Assembly (NCBI GenBank): GCA_027924585.1
Contig: BSBM01000059.1
Location: 2,790,001-2,854,000 of the forward strand
Length of the DNA: 64,000 bases
DNA from: Larix kaempferi
Lineage: Eukaryota; Streptophyta; Pinopsida; Pinales; Pinaceae
Reading direction: 5' to 3'
A program made the translations under genes and the position numbers. Positions 1-11,943 of the stretch are shown piece by piece (position 1 is the stretch's first letter; the number at the start of each line of letters is the position of its first letter). Under the pieces are notes generated by a model. The model was not told the origin of the DNA and made no database searches. It saw nothing but the letters and a program-made list of their open reading frames with translations.

Positions 1-1297
1 CATAGGTGAGTCACAGGTGCATCAGCTCAAGAACTCTGCACAGTCCATCGAAGAGTCTATCATGCATCAATACAATGTCCTCAGCTCAACCCCGTTCATC
101 AGCTGCCTACATCATCAACACTCCCTCTCACCTAGAGAGGTATCATCACGTCGGAACACATCTTCTTATCATAAGAGGGTCCATTCCAACACAGGGAATA
201 ACCACGTTCCACAAAGGAACCATCCCACAATGGGACACACTCCACAAAGGAATAAAATAACAATTATGAATGGAGTTTATTCACCACTCCTAGTCGGCCA
301 CCTTGAAGATGATCCCATGAATAACAAACACCCTGTATAAATCTACAACACACATCAACTCCTATTTGAATGACCTGAAGATGAATCCCATGAATGACCA
401 AGGCGCCCTCGAGAAACCATATACTCCTCCAACCTTCATGATGGCGGAGACATGGCACTGGAAGTTGTTCAGGAAGTCCAAATCCTAAGCAAGCAACTAG
501 CAAACAAGTTGGAAGATTGATACATATGCAAAATAAAATAAAACCTTGAACTAAAAACAATAACAAGCAGGTAATATCTGGCCACACGTTTGGATGAAGT
601 GTTCCCACATGTCCTAGAACTAGTTATCTTCCCATAGGAGGCTTGCAACTCAGTCCAGCGAGTAAATGCAACTATGTAGTAAATCATAGATACTAAGTGT
701 GGGTTGCAGGAATCTATCGTGCAGGTAGAGGACCAATGAGAGCAGAGAAAAAGGAGGGAATCCGAAGCACAATAGAAAAAGCGTAAACTCTTAGTTGTCT
801 GAGCTGAAGATAAATGCCATGAATGATAAACACCCTATAGAAATCAGCAACGCAATCTAATCAAGGCGCTCTATAGAAACGCTACTCTCCTCTAAACTGC
901 ATGTTCGGCAAAACCTAACAATGGAAGTTGATCAGGCTCTCCAAATCCTAAGTTGAGTTGAGCCTTGACCTTGTTAATGTTTATAGCAGCATAACCAGGA
1001 TCACCAAAAGAATGGCAAAGCACAAAAAAAAAATGATTGTCGAGCTCGTTTAAACCATGATGATAAGAACAATCATCTCCCAACCATAAACAAAGCTATT
1101 TGTCTCCCCCGAGCTCAGACCTTCTAATAGAGAACGATGCACATCCGGATATTATTTGTGCAAAACGAAGAAAACAAGGGAGAAACTTCTCCAATAGTGG
1201 AGAACCCCAAAAAATCACTCTCTTAACTGAAGTAGCGAACCTCTCTTGGCTTGAGCGAACTTGCTTGAGTGAATGACCAAATGAGAGGTCGAACTCT

Positions 1298-1306
1298 CTA
1301 TTTATA
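1298..1306 (-). promoter_or_regulatory. TATA box of an array unit
   Basis: On the minus strand the sequence reads TATAAATAG, followed by GAGAG, a strong plant TATA context. It lies about 320 bp inside the LTR-like start at about 1630. Promoter activity is inferred only. Confidence 0.5.
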
Positions 1307-3273
1307 CACATCAAAGGGTGAATTTTTTCCCTGACTGGGCCGACCTAACCTTCCCTAGTTGCGTTGACCTGACTGCGGAAGTTCTGCCCATTGTTTGGGG
1401 CAAATTGCCCACTTTTTTGGAGCAGTTTACCCGCCGGGCCGACTTGTCTTGGTGGATTACAAAAAATTACGTTTACTAAATCTTTTCTTTGTGATTTCAC
1501 CCCTAGGTTTACATTGATTCTTTCAAGTGTTTTACATGATCAAATACATTGACATCTTGTCCCATAGGAGGTACAATAACAAGATGAAATACAATAACAA
1601 TAACTTCTTAAGTTGCAATATTTCCAACACTCCCTATCAACAAGGAAGGTATTCTTCGAACACTGTATTCTAATCTTATTCTTTCTTTGGTCGACTTATG
1701 AGGTGATGCCCCATGCAACTACTACGCCAACACTCCCTCTTGACCATGGAGGTATCATCAGCATTATCATACATAAACACCTCTCATTATCATAGGTACA
1801 TCACAGTTATCTCTAACCTCTCTATATCATAAGGAAGCTCTTACAACACAATCACAATTAGTCGAGAAGTGTCAACAAATCAATCTTCATGCAACTACTC
1901 AATCCAGTGCATCGGAGAACACGCACTAGCTCCACGACTCTGCCCTATCCATAGGTGAGTCACATGTGCATCATCTCAAGAACTCTGCACAGTCCATCGA
2001 AGAGTCTATCATGCAAAAATACAATGTGCTCAGCTCAACCCAGTCCATCGGGTTCCTACATCATCAACACTCCCTTTTTGCTAGAGAGGTATCATCGCGT
2101 CGGAACACATATTGTTATCATAAGAGGGTCAATTCCAACACAGGGAATAAGCACGTTCCACAAAGGAACCATCCCACAATGGGACACACTCCACAAATGA
2201 ATAGAATAACAATTATGAATGGAGTTTATTCACCACTCCTAGTTGGCCACCCTGAAGATGATCCCATGAATAACAAACACCTTGTATATAAATCTACAAC
2301 ACACATCAACTCATATTTCGATGACCTGAAGATGAATCCCACGAATGACAAACATCCTGTAGAATCTGCAACGCGATGAGACCGAGGCAACCTCGAGAAA
2401 CCATATACTCCTCCAACCTTTATGCTGGCCGAGACATGGCACTGGAAGTTGTTCAGGTAGTAAAAATCCTAAGCAAGCAAATAGCAAACAAGTTGGAAGA
2501 ATGATATATATGCAAAATAAAATAAAACCTTGAATTGAAAGCAATAACAAGAGGGTAATATCTGGCCACATGTTTGGATGAAGTGTTCCCACATGTCCTA
2601 GAGGTAGTTATCTTCCCAAAGGAGGCTTGAAACGCAGTCCATCGAGTAAATGCAACTATGTATTAAATCGTAGATACTAAGTGTGGGTTGCAGGAATCTA
2701 TCGTGCAGGTATAGGACCATCGAGAGCAAAGAAAAAGGAGGGAATCAGAAGTACAATAGAAAAAAGGTAAACGCGTAGTTGTCTGACCTGAAGATGAATC
2801 CTATCAATGATAAACACCCTATAGAAATCCGCAACGCAATCTAATCGAGGCGCTCTCTAGAAACCCTACTCTCCTCTAAATTGCATGTTGGGCAGAACCT
2901 GACAATGGAAGTTGATCAGGCTCTCCAAATCCTAAGCTGAGTTGAGCCTTGACCTTGTTAATGTTTATAGCAGCATAACCAGGATAACTAAAAGAATGGC
3001 AAAGCTCAGAAACAAAATGAGTGTCGAGCTCGTTTCAACCATGATGATAAGAACAATCATCTCCCAACCATAGACAAAGCTATTTGTCTCCCCCGAGCTT
3101 CTAATAGAGAACGATGTACATCCGGATAGTACTAGTGCTAACCCAAGAAAAAAAGGTAGAAACTTCTCCAATATTAGAGAACGCAAAAAAAACAGTCTCT
3201 TAACTGAAGTAGCAACCTCTCTTAGCTAGAGCGAACTTGCTTGAGTGAATGAACAAATGAGAGGTCGAGCACT

Positions 3274-3282
3274 CTATTTATA
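3274..3282 (-). promoter_or_regulatory. TATA box of an array unit
   Basis: Same TATAAATAG on the minus strand, about 320 bp from the LTR-like start at about 3602. The matching sites in later units at 9484 and 22361 have point changes that spoil the TATA core. Confidence 0.5.
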
Positions 3283-3592
3283 CACATCAAAGCATGACTT
3301 TTTCCCTGACTGGGCCGACCTAACGTTCCCTAAATGCGCCGAGTTGATTGGGTCAGTTCTGCCAATTGTTTGGGGCAAATTGCACACTCTTTGGGGGCAG
3401 TTTACCCACTGGGCCGACTTGTCTTGGGGGAATACAAAAAATTACGTTTACTAAATCTTTTCTTTGTGATTTCACCCCTAGGTTTACATTGATTCTTTCA
3501 AGTGTTTTACATGATCAAATACATTGACATCTTGTCCCATAGGAGGTACAATAACAAGATGAAATAAAATAACAATAACTTCTGACGTTGCA

Positions 3593-3620
3593 CTATTTCC
3601 AACACTCCTTCTCAACAAGG
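3593..3620 (-). other. Polypurine tract / LTR-start signature (example copy)
   Basis: Minus strand: a purine run followed by GTGTTGGAAATAGTGC, as seen where a copia 3' LTR begins. Equivalent sites lie near 1626, 6121, 9811 and 22689. Shorter relatives with AAGAGGGAGTGTTG occur twice more per full unit, for example near 1728 and 2066 or 6223 and 6562. The same AAGAGGGAGTGTT string ends the real copia fragment at about 25366, which supports the reading as a retrotransposon 3' end. Confidence 0.55.
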
Positions 3621-4115
3621 AAGGTATTCTTCGAACACTGTATTCTAATCTTATTCTTTCTTTGGTCGACGTATGTGGTAATGCCCCATGCAGCTACGAA
3701 CCCAACACTCCCTCTTGGCCATGGAGGTATCATCAGCATTATCATACTGAAACACATCTCGATATCATATGTACATCACAGTTATCTCTAACCTCTCTAT
3801 ATCATAAGGAAGGTCTTACAACACAATCACAATTAGTCGAGAAGTGTCAACAAATCAATCTTCATGCATCTGCTCAATCCAGTCCATCGGAGAACATGAA
3901 GATGAATCCCACGAATGACAAGCATCCTATAGAAATCCGCAACGCGATGAGACCGAGGCACCCTTGAGAAACCATATACACTTCCAACCTTCATGCTGGC
4001 CGAGACATGGCACTCGAATTTGTTCAAGAAATCTAAATCCTAAGCAAGCAACTAGAAACCAAGTTGGAAGATTGATATATATGCAAAATAAAATAAAACC
4101 TTGAACTAAAAGAAA

Positions 4116-5055
4116 TAACAAGCAGGTAATATCTGGCCACACGTTTGGATGAAGTGTTCCCACATGTCCTAGAGGTAGTTATCTTCCCACAAGAGGCTTG
4201 CAACACAGTCCAGCGAGTAAATGCAACTATGTAGTAAATCATAGATACTAAGTGTGGGTTGCAGGAATCTATCGTGCAAGTAGAGGACCACCGATAGCAG
4301 AGATAAAGGAGGGAGTCCGAAGCACAATAGAAAAAAGATAAACCCGTAGTTGTCTAACCTGAAGATGAATCCCATGAATGATAAACACCCTATAGAAATA
4401 TGCAACGCAATCTAAGCGAGGCGCTCTCTAGAAACCCTACTCTCCTCTAAACTGCATGATGGGAAGAACCTGACAATGGAAGTTGATCACGCTCTCCAAA
4501 TCCTAAGTTGAGTTGAGCCTTGACCTTGTTAATGTTTATAGCAGCATAACCAGGATCACTAAAAAAAATGCAAAGCACAGAAATAAAATGACTGTCGAGC
4601 TTGTTTAAACCATGATGATAAGAACAATCATCTCCCAACCATAGACAAAGCTATTTTGTCTCCCCCGAGCTAAGATGGTCTATTCCAACACAGGGAATAA
4701 GCACGTTCCATAAAGGAACCATCCCACAATGGGACACACTCCACAAAGGAATAGAATAACAATTACGAATGGAATTTATTCACCACTCCTAGTTGGCCAA
4801 CCTGAATATGATCCCATGAATAACAAACACCCTGTATAAATCTACAACACACATCAACTCCTATTTGGATGACCTGAAGATGAATCCCATGAATGACAAA
4901 CATCCTGTAGAAATCCGCAACGCAATAAGATTCATGCTGGCCAGACATGGCACTGGAAGTTGTTCAGGCAATCCAAATACTAAGCAAGCAACTAGCAAAC
5001 AAGTTGGAAGATTCATATATATGCAAAATAAAATAAAACGTTGAACTGAAAGCAA
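4116..5055 (-). repeat. Short (about 940 bp) deletion variant of the array unit
   Basis: This unit lacks everything between the CCCCCGAGCT end of one block and the TATTCCAACACAGG start of another; the junction is at about 4673-4682. The identical junction recurs at about 10884-10902, about 6.21 kb away. A second shared junction, GGAGAACATGAAGATG, lies at about 3890 and about 10112. The short units were therefore copied together as part of a larger block rather than arising twice. Confidence 0.7.
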
Positions 5056-5793
5056 TAACAAGCAGGTAATATCTGGCCACACGTTTGGATAAATTGTTCC
5101 CACATGTCCTAGAGGTAGTTATCTTCCCACAGGAGGTTTCAAACGCAATCCAGCGATTAAATGAAACTATGTAGTAAATCATAGATACTAAGTGTGGGTT
5201 GCAGGAATCTATCGTGTAGGTAGAGGACCACTGAGAGAAGAGAAAAAGAAGGGAATCCGAAAAACAATAGAAAAAAGGTAAACTTGTAGTTGTCTGACCT
5301 TAAAATGAATCCCAGGAATGATAAACACCCTATAGAAATACGCAATGCAATCTAATCGAGGAGCTCTCTAGACACCCTACTCTCCTCTAAACTACATGTT
5401 GGGGAGAACCTGACAGTGGAATTTGATCAGGCTCTCCAAATCCTAAGCTGAGTTGAGCCTTGACCTTGTTAATGTTTATAGCAGCATATCCTGGATCAAT
5501 AAAAGAATGGTAAAGCACAGAAAAAAAAAATGAGTGTCGAGCTCGTTTAAACCATGATGATAAGAAAAATCATCTCCCAACCATAGAAAAAGCTATTTTT
5601 CTCCCCCGAGCTCAGACCTTCTAATAGAGAACGATGTACATACGTATAGTACTAGTGCAAAGCCAAGAAAACAAGGGAGAAACTTCTCGAATAGTGAAGA
5701 ACACCAAAAAATCGGTCTCTTAACTGAGGTAGCAACCTCTCTTGGCTAGAGGGAACTTGCTTGAGTGAATGAGAAAATGAGAGGTCGAACTCC

Positions 5794-5802
5794 CTATTTA
5801 TA
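5794..5802 (-). promoter_or_regulatory. TATA box of an array unit
   Basis: TATAAATAG on the minus strand at the equivalent place in the third full unit, about 320 bp from the LTR-like start at about 6122. Confidence 0.45.
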
Positions 5803-8772
5803 CACAACAAAGGGTGACTTTTTTCCTGACTGGGCCGACCTAACATTCACTAACTGCGTTGACCTAACTGGGGCAATTCTACCCATTGTTTGGGGAAAAT
5901 TGCCCACTTTTTGGGGGGAGTTTACCCGCTGGGCCGACTTTTCTTGCTGGAATAAAAAAAATTACGTTTATTAAATCTTTTCTTTGTGATTTCACCCCTA
6001 GGTTGACATTGATTCTTTCAAGTGTTTTACATGATCAAATACATTGACATCCTGTCCCATAGGAGGTACATTAACAAGATGAAATTAAATAACAATAACT
6101 TCTGAAGTTGCACTATTTCCAACACTCCCTCTCAACAAGGAAGGTATTCTTCAAACAATGTATTCTAATCTTATTCTTTCTTTGATAGACCTATGAGATG
6201 ATGCCCCATGCAGCTACTACCCCAACACTCCCTCTTGGCCATGGAGGTATCATCAGCATTATCATACTGAACCACATCTCGATATCATATGTACATCACA
6301 GATATCTGTAACCTCTCTATATCATAAGGAAGGTCTTACAACACAATCACAGTTAGTGGAGAAGTGTCAACAAATCAATCTTCATGCATTTGCTCAATCC
6401 AGTCCATTGTAGAACATGCACTAGCTCCACGACTCCGCCATGCCCATAGGTGAGTCACATGTGCATCAGATCAAGAACTCTGCATAGTCCATCGGAGAGT
6501 CTATCATGCATCAATACAATGTGTTCATCTCAACCCAGTCCATCGGGTTCCTACATTATCGACACTCCCTCTTAGTTGGAGAGGTATCATCACGTCGGAA
6601 CACATCTTGTTATCATAAGCGGGTCCATACCATCACAGGGAATAAGCACAGTCCACAAAGGAACTCTCCCACAATGGGACACACTCCACAAAGGAATAGA
6701 ATAACAATTATGAATGGAGTTTTTCACCACTCCTAGTTGGCCACCCTGAAGATGATCCCATGAATAACAAACACCTTGTATAAATCTACAACACACATCA
6801 ACTCCTATTTGGATGACATGAAGATGAATCCCACGAATGACATACATCCTGTAGAAATCCGCAACGCGATGAGACTGAGGCGCCCTCGAGAAACCATATA
6901 CTACTCCAACCTTCATGCTGGCCGAGACATGGGACTGGAAGTTGTTCAGGCAGTCCAAATCCTAAGCAAGCAACTAGCAAACAAGTTGGAAGATTGATAC
7001 ATATGCAAAATAAAATAAAACGTTGAACTGAAAGCAATAACAAGCACGTAATATCTGGCCACACGTTTGGATGAAGTGTTCCCACATGTCCTAGAGGTAG
7101 TTATCTTCCCACAGGACACTTGCAGCGCAGTCCAGCAAGTAAATGCAACTATGTAGTAAATCATAGATACTAAGTGTGGGTTGCAGGAATCTATCATGCA
7201 AGTAGAGGACCACCGAGAGCACCGAAAAAGTAGGGAATCCGAAGAACGATAGAAAAAAGGTAAACTCGTAGTTGTTTGACCTGAAGATGAATCCCATGAA
7301 TGATAAACACCTTGTAGAAATCTGCGACGTAATCTAATCGAGGCGCTCTTTAGAAACCCTACTCCCCTCTAAACTGCATGTTGGGCAGAACCTGACAATG
7401 GAAGTTCATCGGGCTCTCTAAATCCTAAGCTAAGTTGAGCCCTCACCTTGTTAATGTTTATAGAAGCATAACCAGGATCACTAAAAGGATGGCAAAGCAA
7501 AGAAACAAAATGAGTTTCGAGCTCGTTTAAACCATGATGATAAGAACAATCATGTCCGACCCAGAGACAAAGCTATTTGTCTCCCCCGAGCTCAGACCTT
7601 CCAATAGAGAACTATGTACATCCGGATAGTAGTAGCGCAAACCCAAGAAAACAAGGGAGAATCTTCTCCAATAATGGAGAACCCAAAAAAATCAGTCTCT
7701 TAACTGAAGTCGAACATCCATCAGCTCAAGAACTCTGCATAGTCCATCGAAGAGTCTATCATGCATCAATACAATGTGCTCAGCTCAACCCAGTCCCTCA
7801 GGGACCTACATCATCAACACTCCCTCTTAGCTAGAGAGGTATCATCACGTCGGAACACATCTTGTTATCATAAGCGGTTCCATTCCAACACAGGGAATAA
7901 GCACGTTCCACAAAGGAACCATCCCACAATGGGACACACTCCACAAAGAAATAGAATAACAATTACGAATGGAGTTTATTCACCACTCCTAGTTGGCCAC
8001 CCTGAAGATGATTCCATGAATAACAAACACCCTGTATAAATCTACAACACACATCAACTCCTATTTGGATGACCTGAAGATGAATCCAACGAATGACAAA
8101 CATCCTGTAGTAATCCGCAATGCGATGAGACCGAGGCGCCCTCGAGAAACCATATACTCATCCAACCTTCATGTTGGACGAGACATCGCACTGGAAGTTG
8201 TTTAGGCAGTCCAAATCCTAAGCAGGCAAATAGCAAACAAGTTGGAAGATTGATATATATTCAAAATAAAATAAAAACTTGAACTGAAAGCAATAACAAG
8301 CAGGTAATATCTGGCCACACGTTTGGATGAAGTGTTCCCACATGTCCTAGAGGTAGTTATCTTCCCACAGAAGGCTTGGAAAGCAGTCCATCGAGTAAAT
8401 GCAACTATGTAGTAAATCATAGATACTAAGTGTGGGTTGCAGGAATCTATCATGCAGGTAGAGGACCACTGAGAGCAGACAAAAATGAGGGAATTCGAAG
8501 CACAATAGAAAAAAGATAAACTCGTAGTTGTCTGAATTGAAGATGAATCCTGTGAATGATAAACACCCTGTAGAAATCCACAACGCAATCTAATCGAGGT
8601 GCTCTCTAGAAACCCTACTCTCCTCTAAACTGCATGTTGGGCAGAAACTGACAATGGAAGTTGATCAGGCTCTCCAAATCCTAATCTAAGTTGAGCCTTA
8701 ACCTTTTTAATGTTTATAGCACCATAACCAAGATCACTAAAAGAATGGCAAAGCACAGAAAAAATGTAGAAA

Positions 8773-9180
8773 ATCACCTTAAATAGTGTTGATGTTGGTT
8801 TCGAGCTCCACACTCATTTTGTTTATGTGCTTTTCCATTCTTTTAGTGATCCTGGTTATGCTGCTATAAACATTAACAAGGTCAAGGAAGGCTCGAAATG
8901 ACCATCAACACTGTTTAAGGTGAGTTTCTTCATTTTCTTCGGTGTAGGGTGATGTTCGTAGTCGTTGCATCACATAGGCTGCAGTCATGAGATCAATGAC
9001 TCAACATCTCCCACATTTTTCCTCTTTCCATCCTCTATTGGCCCCAGTATCACCTCGTCTCACTCGTATATACTAGCCTCTGAAGGCTAGTATATGTCGA
9101 ACATAGATGTTAGCAATGTTTCTCTACGCGAAACTCATTGTGACACCACCTCCTACAAAAAACAAACAAGCAGGCGAATG
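8773..9180. other. Insertion in array containing an inverted array fragment
   Basis: This stretch interrupts an array unit: flanking unit sequence stops at about 8772 and resumes at about 9181 with GGATCACTGAAAGAATGG. At 8806-8890 it carries an inverted copy of the sequence at about 8690-8775, making a large hairpin. Around that copy are mirror arms, CACCTTAAATAGTGTTGATG near 8778 and CATCAACACTGTTTAAGGTG near 8902. The rest (8930-9180) is unlike other units and includes a perfect palindrome. It may be a foldback or MITE-like insertion, or a repair product. Confidence 0.6.
9068..9095. other. Perfect 12-bp palindrome with 4-base loop
   Basis: The arms ATATACTAGCCT and AGGCTAGTATAT are exact reverse complements around CTGA. 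The palindrome sits inside the insertion at 8773-9180. Function unknown. Confidence 0.85.
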
Positions 9181-11199
9181 CGAGGATCACTGAAAGAATG
9201 GCAAATCACAGAAAAAAAATGACTATCGAGCTCGTTTAAACCATGATGATAAGAACAATCATCTCCCAACCATAGACAAAGCTATTTGTCTCCCCCGAGC
9301 TCAGACCTTCTAATAGATAACGATATAAATCCAGATAGTAGTAGCGCAAACCAAAGAAAACAAGGGTGAAACTTCTAAAATAGTGGAGAACCCCAAAAAA
9401 TAAGTTTCTTAACTTAAGTAGCGAACCTCTCTTGGCGAGATCGAACTCACTTGAGTGAATGACCAAATGAGAGGTCGAACTCTCTATTTACACACATAAA
9501 AGGGTGACTTTTTTCCTAACTGGGCCAACCTAACATTCCCTAACTGCGCCAACCTGACTAGGGCAGTTTTGCCCATTTTTTGGGACAAATTGCCCACTGT
9601 TTTGGGGGAGTTTACCCGCTGGGCCGACTTGTCTTAGGGGAATACAAAAAATTACGTTTACTAAATCTTTTCTTTGTGATTTCACCCCTAGGTTTACATT
9701 GATTCTTTCAAGTGTTTTACATGATCAAATACATTGACCTCTTGTCCCATAGGAGGTACAATAACAAGATGAAATAAAATAACAATAACTTCTGAAGTTG
9801 CACTATTTCCAACACTCCCTCTCAACAAGGAAGGTATTCTTCGAACAATGTATTCTAATCTTATTCTTTCTTTGGTCGACGACTCGACATATCAGGTGAT
9901 GCCCCATGCAGCTACGAACCCAACACTCCCTCTTGGCCATGGAGGTATCATCAGCATTATCATATTGAAACACATCTCGATATCATATGTACATCACAGT
10001 TATCTCTAACCTCTCTATATTATAAGGAAGGTCTAACAACAGAATCACTGTTAGTCGAGAAGTGTAAACAAATCAATCTTCATGCATCTGCTCAATCCAG
10101 TCTATCGGAGAACATGAAGATGAATCCCACGAATGACAAGCATACTGTAGAAATCCGCAACGCAATGAGACCGAGGCGCCCTCGAGAAACCATATACACC
10201 TCAAACCTTCATGCTGGCCAAGACATGGCAATGGAAGTTATTCAAGCAGTCCAAATCCTAAGCAAGCAACTAGCAACCAAGTTGGAAGATTGATATATAT
10301 GCAAAATAAAATAAAACCTTGAACTGAAAGCAATAACAAGCAGGTAATATCTGGCCACACGTTTGGATGAAGTGTTCCCACATGTCCTAGAGGTAGTTAT
10401 CTTCCCACAGGAGGCTTGCAACACAGTCCAACGAGTAAATGCAACTATGTAGTAAATCATAGACACTAAGTGTGGGTTGCAGGAATCTATTGTGCAGGTA
10501 GAGAACCACTGATAGCAGAGAAAAAGGAGGGAATCCGAAACACAATAAAAAAAAGATAAACCCGTAGTTGTCTGACCTGAAGATGAATCCCATGAATGAT
10601 AAACACCCTATAGATATCTGCAACGCAATCTAAGCGAGGCGCACTCTAGAAACCCTACTCTCCTCTAAACTACATGTTGGGCAGAACCTGACAATGAAAG
10701 TTGATCAGGCTCTCCAAATCCTAAGCTGAGTTGAGCCTTGACCTTGTTAATGTTTATAGCAGCATAACCAGGATCACTAAAAGAATAGCAAAGCACAGAA
10801 ACAAAATGAGTGTCGAGCTCGTTTAAACCATGATGATAAGAACAATCATCTCTCAACCATAGACAAAGCTATTTGTCTCCCCCGAGCTAAGAGGGTCTAT
10901 TCCAACACAGGCAATAAGCACGTTCCACAAAGGAACCATCCCACAATGGGACACACTCCACAAAGGAATAGAATAATAATTATGAATGGAATTTATTCAC
11001 CACTCCTAGTTGGCCAACCTGAAGATGATCCCATGAATAACAAACACCCTGTATAAATCTACAACACACATCAACTCCTATTTGGATGACCTGAAGATGA
11101 ATCCCCGAAATGACAAACATCCTGTAGAAATACGAAACGCAATAAGACCGAGGCGACCTTGAGAAACTATATACTCCTCCAACCTTCATCCTGGCCAGA

Positions 11200-11204
11200 C
11201 ATGG
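11200..11204. repeat. Target-site duplication, left copy
   Basis: CATGG immediately before the left LTR is repeated exactly after the right LTR. The 5-bp length is usual for Ty3/gypsy integration. Joining array sequence across one copy gives the expected array order (ACATGG then CACTGGAAGTTG in other units). Confidence 0.95.
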
Positions 11205-11929
11205 TGTTGGCTCGGTTTTGCAACCAAGCTTAGTGCTATGGGCACCTACTAACTAGTAGTAGCAGTTTCAATAAAAATAAAAACAATAAACTAAATAAAC
11301 AATACTTTTCATGGATCTAAGCAAGAATCTAAGCAAATAATTTAAATATTTCAAAAATCAAGAACAAGAAACATAAGAAATAATTTTTGTATTGAAAAGT
11401 GGGGGGCAAGCAAGTGCTTGCGATATTACCTTCAATGGTGAAGGTTGATGTTGAGCAACTCCCAAGATGAGTAGCTCCAAACTCCAATAGGTCTCTTTCT
11501 CCAAGGTTGCTTCAATGGCTAAAAGTGCTCATGGGAGATTTCAGCAGCATAAGGATGAGATAATGGAAGGATGTGAAATGAGGAGCCCCTACCACCTTTT
11601 TATAGGTTTTGGTGGTGAGGAATACCATTTGTGGTTTTGTGGAAACCAATGGTATTGACCAACATGGTTTAGGTAATTTTCCCTCCTTTTTCCTTTTTTG
11701 AATAAAAATAATATTTTAATTCCCTTTTTAATATTTTTGGGAATTTGGACCCTTTTTGAGGGTTTTTTATGATTTTCTTGGAAAAATAATCTCTTTTAAT
11801 GGAAAAAGGGGTGTACTAAGGTCTTTTGGTGACCTTTTGTTGGTTTCAGAGGCTCAGATGGTGGAAAAGTGGACAAATGGGTCATGTGAGTAAGGGAATG
11901 AGCTAGTGAGCACTTTTTAGGTGTTAACA
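11205..11929 (-). repeat. 3' LTR of the young Tat element
   Basis: 725 bp, beginning TGTTGGCTCGG and ending GTTAACA on the plus strand, so it has TG...CA ends. It matches the right LTR at every position I compared except one. Confidence 0.95.
11595..11606 (-). promoter_or_regulatory. TATA box within the 3' LTR
   Basis: Minus strand TATAAAAAGG. It is the duplicate of the promoter copy in the 5' LTR. From this position it could drive outward transcription into the flanking array at lower coordinates. Confidence 0.5.
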
Positions 11930-11943
11930 GATTGCCCCCTGAT
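11930..11943 (-). other. Polypurine tract next to 3' LTR
   Basis: On the minus strand the internal region ends TCAGGGGGCAATC directly before the LTR start TGTTAAC. A G-rich run here is the normal plus-strand primer site. Confidence 0.7.

Larger units (their letters stand above)
1..11204 (-). repeat. LTR-derived tandem array, about 2-kb units with deletion variants
   Basis: Seen: the same ordered landmarks recur. The landmark AACAAGCAGGTAATATCTGG lies near 561, 2545 (variant), 4116, 5056, 7038, 8296, 10336 and, past the inserted element, 21645. Spacings are about 1984, 1571, 940, 1982, 1258 and 2040 bp, then 973 bp once the insertion is removed. Read on the minus strand, each full unit has a polypurine stretch plus TGTTGG start, a TATA box about 320 bp further on, then transcribed-looking sequence, which is the layout of a copia LTR. 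Many short frames are open in several copies but show no known domain. The units therefore look like amplified LTR or LTR-plus-flank sequence rather than genes. The array is cut at 11204 by a younger retrotransposon and resumes at 21536. Confidence 0.8.
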
